From Mesorhizobium caraganae (lineage in GTDB: Bacteria; Pseudomonadota; Alphaproteobacteria; Rhizobiales; Rhizobiaceae): a stretch of DNA of 40,009 nt. The stretch covers positions 1 through 40,009 of the forward strand of contig NZ_JAFCGY010000042.1 of the NCBI RefSeq assembly GCF_016836705.1, given 5' to 3'. Under the pieces are notes generated by a model. It saw only the letters and a program-made list of their open reading frames with translations, was not told where the DNA came from and ran no database searches. Positions 23,081 through 31,752 of this stretch are shown piece by piece (position 1 is the stretch's first letter; each line of letters opens with the position of its first letter). The translations under genes and the position numbers were made by a program.

Positions 23081-24349
23081 ATGAAATCCGTTATGACCGC
23101 CTTCGCGGTCGCTGCTGCTACGTGCACCTTTGTCGCCGGGGCCGCCTTCGCCGAGCCCAAGACGAACCTTCTGCACCAATGGGCGACCGGATCGGACGCG
23201 CAGGCGATCGCCAAGCTCGGCGAGATGTTCACCGCCAAGGGCGGTAAATGGGAACAGACCTCGATCGCCGGTCACACGGCCAATACGCTGGCTAAGCTGC
23301 GTGCCGACGTGATCGCCGGCAATGCCCCGCCTGCCGTGCAGCTCAAAGGCCCGGAAATCGCCGAGTGGAACGAGACCGGCATGACCGCCGATCTCGACGA
23401 GCTGGCAGCCTCGGAAGGATGGGAGAAAGTGGTTGCGCCGGAACTGCTGCCGGTGATGAAGCCAACCGGCAAATGGGTCGCCGCTCCCATGAACATCCAC
23501 CGCATCAACTGGCTCTGGGCCTCGCCGAAGGTCATGCAGTCGGCCGGCGTGGCGGAAATGCCGAAGACCTGGGCCGAGTTCAATGCGGCCTGTGACAAGA
23601 TCGTCGCCTCAGGCAAGATCTGCATCTCGCATTCGACCGCCGACTGGACGGATTCGACGGTGTTCGAGGTCGTGCTCTACGGCCAGGACATCGATCTCTA
23701 TCGCAAGGCCTTCGTCGAAGGCGATGTCGAAGCCATGCGCAGCCCGGGGATGGTCAAGGCCTTCGAGCAGATGCGGCTGATGACGAGCAAGTACATGGAT
23801 CCGGGCATGGTTGGCCGTGATTGGGATTCGATGTCGGCGCTCGTCGGCAAGGGCGACGCGGCGTTCCACATCATGGGCGACTGGACGATCGGCCTTTTGA
23901 CCGCCGCCGGCTTCAAGGAAGGCACCGACTATGTCTGCGCCCAGGCGCCGACCGATTGGGGCAAACCCGGCTTCATCCTCAACTCGGACTCGGTGGTGTT
24001 CTTCAAGCAGAAGGACCAGGATTACATCGACGGCCAGAAGCTGCTTGCCAGCCTGATCCTGTCGCCCGACTTCCAGACGGTCTTCAACCAGGCCAAGGGC
24101 TCGATCCCCGCACGCCTGGATATCGATCTGTCGAAGGGCTTCAATCCGTGCCAGCAGCTGTCGCAGAAGGATCTGCAGGCGTCGATCAAGGACGGCACGC
24201 TGGTGCGCTCGATGGCCCACAACATGACCATCCCGCAGAAGATGCGCGGCGCGATCATGGACTCCATCACCGAGTTCGTAGCGACGCCCGACATGTCAGC
24301 CGAGGACGGCGCCAATGCGATGGCCGACGCGGCCGAAGCACAGAAGTAG
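23081..24349 (+). CDS. Carbohydrate ABC transporter substrate-binding protein
   Basis: A 422-residue periplasmic binding protein of family 1 (COG1653). The signal peptide (FAVAAATCTFVAGAAFA) is cleaved near residue 24. WATGSDAQAIAKLGEMFTAKGGKWEQTSIAG and NAPPAVQLKGPEIAEW are typical of the glucose/mannose-type GtsA-like group. LINVxNIHRINWLWAS-like NIHRINWLWASPKVM and FHIMGDWTIGLLTAAGF also fit. GGGAGTG lies 6 bases upstream of the ATG. It heads the operon and diverges from the ROK repressor. The exact sugar is not readable; glucose-type hexoses or an oligosaccharide are possible. Confidence 0.92.
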   Translation: MKSVMTAFAVAAATCTFVAGAAFAEPKTNLLHQWATGSDAQAIAKLGEMFTAKGGKWEQTSIAGHTANTLAKLRADVIAGNAPPAVQLKGPEIAEWNETGMTADLDELAASEGWEKVVAPELLPVMKPTGKWVAAPMNIHRINWLWASPKVMQSAGVAEMPKTWAEFNAACDKIVASGKICISHSTADWTDSTVFEVVLYGQDIDLYRKAFVEGDVEAMRSPGMVKAFEQMRLMTSKYMDPGMVGRDWDSMSALVGKGDAAFHIMGDWTIGLLTAAGFKEGTDYVCAQAPTDWGKPGFILNSDSVVFFKQKDQDYIDGQKLLASLILSPDFQTVFNQAKGSIPARLDIDLSKGFNPCQQLSQKDLQASIKDGTLVRSMAHNMTIPQKMRGAIMDSITEFVATPDMSAEDGANAMADAAEAQK

Positions 24350-24416
24350 ACGGGAAACGGCCGGGCGCAATGTCTATCCGCACCCGGCCATCCGCCATCC
24401 CAGTCCCATACTCTGA

Positions 24417-25352
24417 ATGTCAAATCACGACCTGATCCTGTCGGTCCCTGCGCCCGCCCGCCCCTGGCGGGAGCGGCTGGGCTCCGCGATGCCCTTGCTG
24501 GTGCTCGGCCCCTCGCTGGTGGCGAGCTTCGTCTACGTCTTCGTCTTCACCGGCTGGACACTCTACATCTCGATCTCGAACTCCTCGCTGCTGCCGACCT
24601 ACGGCTTGGTCGGCCTGGACAATTACGCGTCGCTGTGGGCGAACCGGCGCTGGAACATCGCCTACAACAATTTGTTCTTGTTCAGCGGTTTCTACATTGT
24701 CGGCTCGATGGCCGTGGGGTTGCTGCTGGCGATCCTGATCGACCAGCGTGTGCGCGGCGAAGCGGCCTGGCGCACGATCTTCCTCTATCCGCTGGCCGTC
24801 TCCTTCATCGTCACCGGCACGGTCTGGAGCTGGCTCTACAACCCGGTCGATGGCATCCAGGCGATGGTGCGCGGTTTCGGCTGGACGAGCTTCAGTTTCG
24901 CACTCGCCAGCGACCGGCACTATGCGATCTACGCGGTTATCATCACCGGCGTCTGGCAAGCCTCGGGCTTTGCCATGGCGCTCTTCCTCGCCGGTCTGCG
25001 CTCGGTGGATCAGGATCTCGTCAAGGCCGCGCAGATCGACGGCGCATCGACCTTCCGCATCTATCGCAAAGTGCTTCTGCCGACGATTGCGCCGATCTTC
25101 CTGGCGGTCGCCGTCATCCAGATCCAGTTCGCCATCAAGACCTTCGACCTAGTGGCTGCCCTCACCAAAGGCGGCCCGGGAATCTCGACCACCTTCCCCG
25201 CCATCTACGTCTATGACCTGATGTTCCAACGCGGCCAGATCGGCGAAGGCGCGGCCGCCGCCATCATGATGCTTGCCGCTCTCGCCGTGGTGCTGGTGCC
25301 CTATTCGTTCTGGGTGGTCTGGCGGCGGCGCAAGGAAGCCGGCCATGGCTGA
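24417..25352 (+). CDS. Sugar ABC transporter permease (MalF/GtsB type)
   Basis: A 311-residue inner-membrane permease with six predicted helices, the first near residues 25-50. The EAA loop that docks on the ATPase is at about 203-223 (LVKAAQIDGASTFRIYRKVLLP). The C-terminus (AAAIMMLAALAVVLVPYSFWVVWRRRK) matches MalF-type partners. It starts 67 bases after the binding-protein gene and overlaps the next permease by 8 bases, so the two are co-translated. No strong ribosome site is visible before its ATG. Confidence 0.92.
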   Translation: MSNHDLILSVPAPARPWRERLGSAMPLLVLGPSLVASFVYVFVFTGWTLYISISNSSLLPTYGLVGLDNYASLWANRRWNIAYNNLFLFSGFYIVGSMAVGLLLAILIDQRVRGEAAWRTIFLYPLAVSFIVTGTVWSWLYNPVDGIQAMVRGFGWTSFSFALASDRHYAIYAVIITGVWQASGFAMALFLAGLRSVDQDLVKAAQIDGASTFRIYRKVLLPTIAPIFLAVAVIQIQFAIKTFDLVAALTKGGPGISTTFPAIYVYDLMFQRGQIGEGAAAAIMMLAALAVVLVPYSFWVVWRRRKEAGHG

Positions 25353-26250
25353 CGCAACGCTGGACCAGTCGCTCGATCATCGCGCCGCCACGGTTGCGGC
25401 GCGGAGGCATTTCCTCACCCGCCTCGTCATCTATGGGCTACTGGTTGTCTTCGCGGCGATCTACCTGATCCCGTTGCTGGTCGTGGTGCTGAATTCATTC
25501 CGCGATCAGCAAGAGATCGCGCGCAACGGGCTGATCTCGCTGCCACGCAGCTTCCGCCTCGACGCCTGGGGCCAGGCCTGGAGCACCTATTGCATCGGCG
25601 GCACCTGCGAGGGCATGCAGCGCAACTTCTACAACTCTCTGAAAATGACGATCCCGGCGACGATCATCTCGACAGCGGTCGGCGCGATGAACGGCTACAT
25701 CCTGTCGAAATGGCGTTTCAGGGGTTCGGAAGCGCTGTTCACCTGCATGCTGCTCGGCGTCTTCATTCCGGGCCAGATTTCGTTGATGCCGTGGGCGTTC
25801 ATCCTCGGCAATCTGGGCCTCAGCAATTCGGTCTACGGGCTCGTCCTCATCCATGTCATCCAGGGCATTTCGTTCACCACCCTGTTTTGCCGCAACTACT
25901 ACGTCAGCATCCCCGACGATCTCATCAAGGCGGCCCGCATCGACGGCGCAGGCTTCTGGCGCATCTTCCGCAAGATCATTCTGCCGCTCTCCTCACCGAT
26001 CCTGATCGTCACGGTGATCTGGCAGTTCACCGGCATCTGGAACGAATATCTGTTCGGTGTCGTCTTCACCTCCGGGCAGCAACAGCCGATCACCGCCGCG
26101 CTGGTCGCGCTGACGGCAAGCGGCACCAATGTACGCGCCTATGATGTCATGAGCGCCGCCGTGCTGATCGGCGCGCTGCCGCCGCTGCTGATCTATCTCT
26201 TCGGCGGCAAGTATTTCGTCCGCGGCCTGACCCAGGGTGCGATCAAATGA
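25345..26250 (+). CDS. Sugar ABC transporter permease (MalG/GtsC type)
   Basis: A 301-residue MalG-type permease. It begins inside the last codons of the first permease gene. Six membrane helices are predicted; the EAA loop is DLIKAARIDGAGFWRIFRKIILPLSSPIL. The first periplasmic loop holds CIGGTCEGMQ, with two cysteines that may pair. Partner helices and loop order match carbohydrate CUT1 systems. The stop codon region is repeated three times as a 15-bp unit (listed separately). Confidence 0.92.
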   Translation: MADATLDQSLDHRAATVAARRHFLTRLVIYGLLVVFAAIYLIPLLVVVLNSFRDQQEIARNGLISLPRSFRLDAWGQAWSTYCIGGTCEGMQRNFYNSLKMTIPATIISTAVGAMNGYILSKWRFRGSEALFTCMLLGVFIPGQISLMPWAFILGNLGLSNSVYGLVLIHVIQGISFTTLFCRNYYVSIPDDLIKAARIDGAGFWRIFRKIILPLSSPILIVTVIWQFTGIWNEYLFGVVFTSGQQQPITAALVALTASGTNVRAYDVMSAAVLIGALPPLLIYLFGGKYFVRGLTQGAIK

Positions 26251-26283
26251 GCCGCAATCAAGTGAGGCGCGATCAAGTGAGCG
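26239..26283. repeat. 15-bp unit present three times across a stop codon
   Basis: GCGATCAAATGAGCC, GCAATCAAGTGAGGC and GCGATCAAGTGAGCG follow one another, starting within the last codons of the second permease gene. The first TGA is the permease stop; the two further copies are noncoding. This looks like local slippage. Confidence 0.7.
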
Positions 26284-26332
26284 GAGCCCGTCTCCTATCG
26301 CCGATCGTCCCGTCCCGGAAGAAGGCCATCGC

Positions 26333-27439
26333 ATGTCGACATTGACCATCCGATCCCTGCGCAAGAACTTCGGCGCGGTCGAGGTGCTGAAGGGCATCGA
26401 TCTCGAGGCGCAGAACGGCGAGTTCATCGCGCTGGTCGGACCGTCCGGCTGCGGCAAGTCCACCTTGCTGGCGATGATCGCCGGGCTGGAATCTGTTACT
26501 TCCGGCGAGATCCGCATCGACGGAAGGCTGGTCAATTCGGTTGCGCCGAAGGACCGCGACATCGCCATGGTGTTCCAGTCCTACGCGCTTTACCCGACGA
26601 TGACGGTGCGCGAGAACATCACCTTCGGCATGGAAAGCCGCCGCGTGCCGAAGCCGCAGCAGGACGAGGCCGTCAAGCGAGTTGCCGCCTTCCTGCAGAT
26701 CGAGCCGCTGCTTGGGCGCAAGCCCGGCCAGCTTTCGGGCGGTCAGCGCCAGCGCGTCGCGATGGGCCGGGCGCTGGTGCGTGATCCGAAACTGTTCCTG
26801 TTCGACGAGCCGCTTTCCAATCTCGACGCCAAGCTGCGCGTCGACATGCGTACCGAAATCAAGAAGCTGCATCACCGCGTCGGCAAGACGACGGTCTACG
26901 TCACCCACGATCAGGTCGAGGCGATGACGCTGGCATCGCGCATCGCCGTGATGCATCAGGGCGAGGTCCAGCAATTCGATGAGCCGGCCACGATCTACAA
27001 CCGTCCGGCCAACATGTTCGTCGCCGGCTTCATGGGGTCGCCGGCCATGAATTTTCTGCCGGCCGAACTGAGCGAAGAAGGCGGCCGCCCCGCTGTTGCC
27101 TTGCAGACCGCCGACGGCAAGACGGCCAGCCTGCCGATCGTCCAGGCGCTCCCATCCGATACGCCGCGACAGCTCATTCTCGGCATCCGGCCGGAGCACA
27201 TCTACCGGTTCGATCCCGATCTTGCGCGCCGCAAGCCAGGCATCGCGCAAATCGATGCCGTGGTCGAACTGGTCGAGCCGACAGGTGCGGAAACCATGGC
27301 CGTTCTGCGCCTGAGCGGCAAGGAGATCACCGGTCGTTTCGACCCCGACGGCACGCCAGGCATGGGCGAGACGGTGACGCTCGGCATCGACATGGCGCGT
27401 GCCTGCCTGTTCGACCCGACGACCCAACGCCTGATCTGA
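26333..27439 (+). CDS. Sugar ABC transporter ATP-binding protein (MalK/UgpC type)
   Basis: A 368-residue ATPase. Walker A GPSGCGKST (36-44), Q-loop VFQSYALYP (Q82), signature LSGGQ (134-138), Walker B LFLFDEP (154-160) and the switch THDQ are all present. The C-terminal 130 residues form the TOBE/OB regulatory domain of the MalK group (ILGIRPEHI, VELVEPTGAETM). I chose the ATG at 26333 (GGAAGAAGG upstream), which gives the usual MSxLTIRxLRKxF start; an upstream frame to 26237 overlaps the permease. It energises uptake by the two permeases encoded just before it. Confidence 0.93.
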   Translation: MSTLTIRSLRKNFGAVEVLKGIDLEAQNGEFIALVGPSGCGKSTLLAMIAGLESVTSGEIRIDGRLVNSVAPKDRDIAMVFQSYALYPTMTVRENITFGMESRRVPKPQQDEAVKRVAAFLQIEPLLGRKPGQLSGGQRQRVAMGRALVRDPKLFLFDEPLSNLDAKLRVDMRTEIKKLHHRVGKTTVYVTHDQVEAMTLASRIAVMHQGEVQQFDEPATIYNRPANMFVAGFMGSPAMNFLPAELSEEGGRPAVALQTADGKTASLPIVQALPSDTPRQLILGIRPEHIYRFDPDLARRKPGIAQIDAVVELVEPTGAETMAVLRLSGKEITGRFDPDGTPGMGETVTLGIDMARACLFDPTTQRLI

Positions 27440-27449
27440 CCTGATCTGA
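27430..27449. repeat. 10-bp direct repeat across the ATPase stop codon
   Basis: CCTGATCTGA occurs twice in a row. The first copy holds the last two codons and the stop of the ATPase gene; the second lies between it and the next ATG. Like the triplet at 26239-26283, it duplicates a gene end inside the same operon. Confidence 0.65.
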
Positions 27450-27450
27450 A

Positions 27451-28230
27451 ATGAGTTCCGCCTTGTCCTTCGCCACCTATCCGAGCCTGGCCGATCGTGT
27501 CGTGCTGATCACCGGCGGCGCTTCAGGCATCGGCGCCGACACGGTCCGCGCCTTCGCCGTCAACAGCGCCCGCGTCGCGTTTCTCGACCTGCAGCAGGAG
27601 GCCGGCGAGGCGCTGGCGCGGGAACTCGCCGCCACGGCGCCGCATACGCCGCTGTTCCTGCGCTGCGACGTGACCGATATCCCTGCCCTGCAGGCTGCGA
27701 TCGGCACGGTGCGCGAGCGCCTCGGGCCTGTCGCGGTGCTGGTCAACAACGCCGCCGACGACAATCGCCAACCAGTCGCCGACGTGACGTTGGAGTATTG
27801 GGACCACGCCCAGGACGTGAATCTCAGGCACCACTTCTTTGCCGCCCAGGCCGTGCATCCGCAGATGAAGGAATTGGGATTTGGTTCGATCGTCAATTTT
27901 TCCTCGATCGCCTGGCGTTCCGGCGCGGCGGGGATGGCGCCCTATGCGGCGGCCAAGGCTGCGGTGGTCGGGTTGACCTTCGCGCTGGCGCAGGCGTTTG
28001 GCCCCGACAACATCCGCGTAAACGCCATCGAGCCGGGCGCCGTCATCACCGACCGGCAACGGCAGCTCTGGTTCAAGACGCAGGCGTCGGTCGACCAAGT
28101 CGTGCAGCGCCAGATGATCCGCAGGGTTCTTCTCGGCGACGAGATCGCGCGCACCGTGCTGTTCCTCGCCGCCGACGACAGCCGCATGATCACCAAACAG
28201 TCAATCACTGTGGATGCCGGCCTGCGATGA
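27451..28230 (+). CDS. SDR-family NAD(P)-dependent oxidoreductase
   Basis: A 259-residue classical short-chain dehydrogenase. The nucleotide-binding motif is TGGASGIG (21-28); NNAAD follows the central strand; the catalytic Ser is in NFSSIAW and the Tyr/Lys in YAAAK. AIEPGAVITDRQ and the C-terminal ITVDAGL are also typical. It probably oxidises a hydroxyl of the imported sugar or its derivative in the cytoplasm. Its stop overlaps the next start (ATGA), so the two genes are coupled. Confidence 0.92.
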   Translation: MSSALSFATYPSLADRVVLITGGASGIGADTVRAFAVNSARVAFLDLQQEAGEALARELAATAPHTPLFLRCDVTDIPALQAAIGTVRERLGPVAVLVNNAADDNRQPVADVTLEYWDHAQDVNLRHHFFAAQAVHPQMKELGFGSIVNFSSIAWRSGAAGMAPYAAAKAAVVGLTFALAQAFGPDNIRVNAIEPGAVITDRQRQLWFKTQASVDQVVQRQMIRRVLLGDEIARTVLFLAADDSRMITKQSITVDAGLR

Positions 28231-29243
28231 CCCAACCAAAGGATCGCTTCATGCTCGAGGTCGGCCTGAACCCCTACGGCCTGACTTATCATCTCGGCCT
28301 CCAGGGCCGCGGCACGCCACGCGCCAATCCGAAGCCCGCCGGGCTCGAAGGGTTCATCGCGCTGGCGACCGAACTCGGCGCGCGAGTGCTGGAGATCTGG
28401 GTGCCATGGCTGAGTGAGCTTTCCGACGACGCGGTGATCGCGCTGCGCGAAAGGCTCGCCGGCCTTGGCATCACACCGATCGTCAGCGGCGGCCTGCTGG
28501 TCGGCGAACCGCTCGACGACGCATTTCGGGCCGCACGTCTGCTGAAGGCCAAAATCATCCGAACGGCGCTGACGCCGGTTCTGTGTGGCGACCGCAACGC
28601 CGCCGGCGGAAAATGGAGCGAGTACGCCGGCATCATTCGGGAGCGATTGGTGGAGTGGGGTGCCCGCGCGAATGCCGAAGGCTATGTCCTCGCGATCGAG
28701 AACCACCAGGATTTCACCAGCCAGGAGCTCGTCGATTTCTGCGCCCTTGGCGGCGAAAGCGTCGGCGTCACCTTCGACACCGGCAACACATTCCCGGTCG
28801 GCGAAGCGCCGCTCGATTTTGTCAGGCGGATCGCCCCTTATGTCCGCCATGTCCACCTCAAGGATTACCGCGTGCAGTTCACGAGTGAAGGCTACCGGCT
28901 GATCCGTTGCGCCATCGGCGACGGCGCGGTGCCGTTTGCCGAGCTGTTTGCCATTCTCGGCCAACACCACGATCGCATGACCGCCGTTCTGGAACCCGGC
29001 GCGTTGGAGGCGCGGCATGTCCGCTTCCTCAGCGACGACTGGTGGCACGGCTATCCCGAGAAGACGGCGCGCGAATTTGCCGCCTGCCTGGCGGCAGCCC
29101 AGCGCAACCGGCTGCCCGACGATGCCGACTACCGCACCCCCTGGGAGCGCGAGGACGACGGTTCCCTGGTTTCCTATGAGCTCGACATGATCCGGCGCAG
29201 CGCCGCCAACATGCGCAACCTTGGTTTGATGGAGAAGATCTGA
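28227..29243 (+). CDS. Sugar phosphate isomerase/epimerase-like TIM-barrel protein
   Basis: A 338-residue AP-endonuclease-2/xylose-isomerase-like TIM barrel. Probable metal ligands are Glu in AIENHQ, Asp in VTFDTGNTF, His in HVHLKDY and Glu in AVLEPGA, spaced as in D-tagatose 3-epimerase and related enzymes. I chose the ATG that overlaps the SDR stop (ATGA at 28227); a second ATG at 28251 with AAAGGA upstream is possible. It lies between two SDR genes, so a dehydrogenation/isomerisation sequence on the imported sugar is likely. Related TIM-barrel proteins also act as 3-ketoglycoside-processing enzymes. Which reaction occurs here is open. Confidence 0.85.
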   Translation: MTQPKDRFMLEVGLNPYGLTYHLGLQGRGTPRANPKPAGLEGFIALATELGARVLEIWVPWLSELSDDAVIALRERLAGLGITPIVSGGLLVGEPLDDAFRAARLLKAKIIRTALTPVLCGDRNAAGGKWSEYAGIIRERLVEWGARANAEGYVLAIENHQDFTSQELVDFCALGGESVGVTFDTGNTFPVGEAPLDFVRRIAPYVRHVHLKDYRVQFTSEGYRLIRCAIGDGAVPFAELFAILGQHHDRMTAVLEPGALEARHVRFLSDDWWHGYPEKTAREFAACLAAAQRNRLPDDADYRTPWEREDDGSLVSYELDMIRRSAANMRNLGLMEKI

Positions 29244-30055
29244 TGACGGCACGTGAACTCGATGGATTGACCGCCTTCGTGACCGGCTCTGGCCGAGGGC
29301 TGGGTCGCGTGATGGCCGAGCGCCTGGCGGAACTCGGCGCCAATGTCGCGATCCACGACATGGACGAAACAGCGCCGGCCAAATATGGCGAGTTCGCCAA
29401 TCTCGGCGAAGTGGTCGAGCGCCTGAAGCGGCATGGCACGAAGATTACCTCGGTGACCGGCAACATCGGTGACCAGAAGGCGGTGGCCGAGATGAAGCGC
29501 AAGATCGAGGCCGATCTCGGCGACGTGCATGTGCTGGTCAATTGTGCCGGCGGCGACATCGGCGCCAAGGGTGGCAAGCCGAACCCCAACAACGCTCTCG
29601 ACATCGAACTGGCCGACATCCGCGTGCTCACCGAGAACAATCTGATCGGCACGATGCTGGTCTGCCAGGCCTTCGTGCCGCCGATGAAACGGCGCGGCGG
29701 CGGCTCCGTCATCAACATCGCGTCGGCGGCGGCCCATCTCGGCTGCTCGCCCGAGGTCGTCTACTCCACCTTGAAGGCCGCGGTCGTGCATTACACGCGC
29801 TGCCTCGCCAAGGAACTGATCGACGACGGCGTACGCATCAACGCGGTCAGCCCCGGCGCCACCAAGACGGCACGTTTCCAGGCGACCCGCGTGGTCGATC
29901 CGGAGCGCATGGATTCGAGCCGGAAGTCGCTGAACCGCTATGCCGAGCCTGAAGAGATCGCCGAGGCGGTGGCCTTCCTCGCCGGCCCGCGCGCCCGCTT
30001 CATCAACGGCCAGGTCATCCGCGTCGACGGCGGGTTTACGATCTTTCCAGGGTGA
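29243..30055 (+). CDS. SDR-family oxidoreductase, second in the sugar operon
   Basis: A 270-residue classical SDR. VTGSGRGLG is the cofactor loop; NCAGG, NIASAA and the catalytic YSTLK follow; the C-terminus INGQVIRVDGG is family-typical. It is not closely similar to the other SDR two genes upstream. The start overlaps the stop of the isomerase gene by one base (TGATG). It ends the sugar operon; a palindromic repeat follows after about 95 bases. Confidence 0.92.
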   Translation: MTARELDGLTAFVTGSGRGLGRVMAERLAELGANVAIHDMDETAPAKYGEFANLGEVVERLKRHGTKITSVTGNIGDQKAVAEMKRKIEADLGDVHVLVNCAGGDIGAKGGKPNPNNALDIELADIRVLTENNLIGTMLVCQAFVPPMKRRGGGSVINIASAAAHLGCSPEVVYSTLKAAVVHYTRCLAKELIDDGVRINAVSPGATKTARFQATRVVDPERMDSSRKSLNRYAEPEEIAEAVAFLAGPRARFINGQVIRVDGGFTIFPG

Positions 30056-30150
30056 AGGGCGCGGTGCGGCTGCCGCAGGGCAATCGCATCCGAGCGGCGC
30101 CCTGCGAATACCTCCACATATGAAACGTCCCGAAGGTTTGCCCGGCACGT

Positions 30151-30291
30151 ACCCCCACCCTTAATCCCTCCCCACAAGGGGGAGGGAGACCTGGTCGGCG
30201 CTGATCTCCTGAAATCGCCTAGGTTCGACGCCAAAAAGGCGGGCATGCGGCAGCGTTCCCTCCCCCTTGTGGGGAGGGTTAAGGTGGGGGT
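30151..30291. repeat. Palindromic intergenic repeat element (second type)
   Basis: A 141-bp element with inverted arms of about 38 bases, ACCCCCACC at the outside and CTCCCCACAAGGGGGAG as an internal palindrome in each arm. The centre of about 65 bases is not symmetric. It lies in the 486-base gap 30056-30541 after the sugar operon; the rest of that gap holds nothing I recognise apart from the leader of the next gene. Similar to, but distinct in sequence from, the element at 1178-1327. Confidence 0.8.
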
Positions 30292-30541
30292 CCTCTTCAC
30301 AAAAACCCATATGCGTTTGCCCTGCCGGCTGCCGGGCGACCCATCGAGCGTGTAGAACGCTACCATCGCCGCCCCTGCCCCGTGGGTATGGACGAATCCC
30401 CTCATGCGCAATATGGATGGGGATACGGTCTGCCGTGGCGCTTTCGCCGCCGAGGCAGGCGACGTTCGATCAATGACGCTGCGCCGGGCGCCTGTTCGAT
30501 GACGCCGCCCTGCAAACGTGTCGAAACCGGGGGACCTGGTC

Positions 30542-31411
30542 ATGACCGACAACAACAAGCCGACAACAGACGTTACCAAGGACTGGCAGGCATCGCAGGG
30601 CCAGAAGTCCGGTGCCACGCGGCTGCGCCTTTTCGCAGCGCTCTCGTGGATCATTGCCATTGGCGGCGAGATCGCCGGGATCGTCTTGCTCTACAAGCAC
30701 AAGTTCGACCAGGGCAACCTGCCGCTTTTGATCGGCATTCTGGTCGGCATCGCGATTTTCGCCATCGCCGGCAGCCTGCTCTGGAAGGCGGCCAACCGGA
30801 AGGACCCGGCCCGCGAATCCGACACATTCAGGTTCTTCGTCCAGAACCAGCTCGGCGCAATCATCACCCTGATTGCCTTCCTGCCGCTGGTTCTCTTGAT
30901 CCTCAACGACAAGAACATGGACCCGAAGAGCAAGAAAATTGCCGGCGGCGTCGGTGCTGTGCTGGCGGTGCTCGCGACGCTGATCGGGGTCAGCTACCAG
31001 CCCCCGTCGGTCGAGCAGTACACGCAGGACATGAACCAGTGCGCGGCCCAGATCAAGGCGGGGCAGCCGACCACAGCCTGTTCGCCCGAGGTCGCCGCCC
31101 AGGCGCAGGCGATCGCCACCGACTCCACCACGGTGGCCGAGGCGACGAAGGACGCGGCACATCCCAACGGCCAGGATATCGTCTACTGGATCGCGCCGGA
31201 AAACGGCGCCGCGAAGTCCGACACAGAGCATGTCTTCCACCTGTGCGCCGCCGTCAGCCCGCTGAAGGACAAGACCGTGAACAGCGGCACCGTGACGGAA
31301 GCCTACGCCCAGAACGCCATCCGCATCACCAAGCAGATCGAGATGGAACAGAAGCAGTGCGGGTTCACGACGACGGCGCCGGCGCCCGCGGCACCCGCGC
31401 CGGCGCAATAA
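30542..31411 (+). CDS. Four-helix membrane protein of unknown function
   Basis: A 289-residue protein. Four hydrophobic helices lie at about 28-51, 61-82, 104-121 and 133-151. A C-terminal domain of about 135 residues follows, with four cysteines (NQCAAQ, TTACSP, FHLCAA, KQCGF) and a Pro/Ala-rich tail. If the tail is periplasmic the cysteines could pair. I do not recognise the family. GGGGGA lies 8 bases before the ATG. Codons 172-194 (69 bp, 31055-31123) recur almost unchanged at 33174-33242, fused to an FAD-oxidase fragment. Confidence 0.8.
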   Translation: MTDNNKPTTDVTKDWQASQGQKSGATRLRLFAALSWIIAIGGEIAGIVLLYKHKFDQGNLPLLIGILVGIAIFAIAGSLLWKAANRKDPARESDTFRFFVQNQLGAIITLIAFLPLVLLILNDKNMDPKSKKIAGGVGAVLAVLATLIGVSYQPPSVEQYTQDMNQCAAQIKAGQPTTACSPEVAAQAQAIATDSTTVAEATKDAAHPNGQDIVYWIAPENGAAKSDTEHVFHLCAAVSPLKDKTVNSGTVTEAYAQNAIRITKQIEMEQKQCGFTTTAPAPAAPAPAQ

Positions 31412-31446
31412 TCCCCCGGCGTGCTGGCGCGCCCGGCCGGGCGCGC

Positions 31447-31664
31447 CTATGGTTTTCTGAAAAAGCCGGACTGAATGTTAGGGCCGGCTTCGCCCGGCCG
31501 CAGTCTGATCCCGTCCTCGAAGCTGTTCAGCGTCACGCACTCAAAACCGTTGTCAGCCGGCAGCGCCACCAGCGATTGACGGTCGAAATGGTGCAGATGA
31601 CTCGTTGGGCAGGCGCATGCGCCATGTCTCGAACCACGCATCGCCATCGGCGCCGAGCTCACGC
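31447..31664 (-). pseudogene. 3' fragment of a methyltransferase gene
   Basis: The minus strand matches the last third of the intact methyltransferase at 4008-4703, from the ELGADGDAWFE region to SGFFRKP, with a premature stop. One extra base near 31600 breaks the frame between RMRLPNE and LHHFD. About 140 codons at the 5' side are missing; the homology stops sharply at about 31664. The bases from 31665 to 31752 hold nothing I recognise. Confidence 0.82.
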
Positions 31665-31752
31665 TTGGTGGGAACCTGGCAGCGAGACACTCGCGCCGAG
31701 GACAAGGTGGCTAGTCCGCCTCACCTTTTCTTCCGCATCAACATCGAGAAGA

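Noticed and set aside
26273..27427. A 384-codon minus-strand open frame opposite the ABC ATPase
   Set aside because: It is the shadow of a strongly conserved ATPase gene and reads as an Arg/His-rich product.
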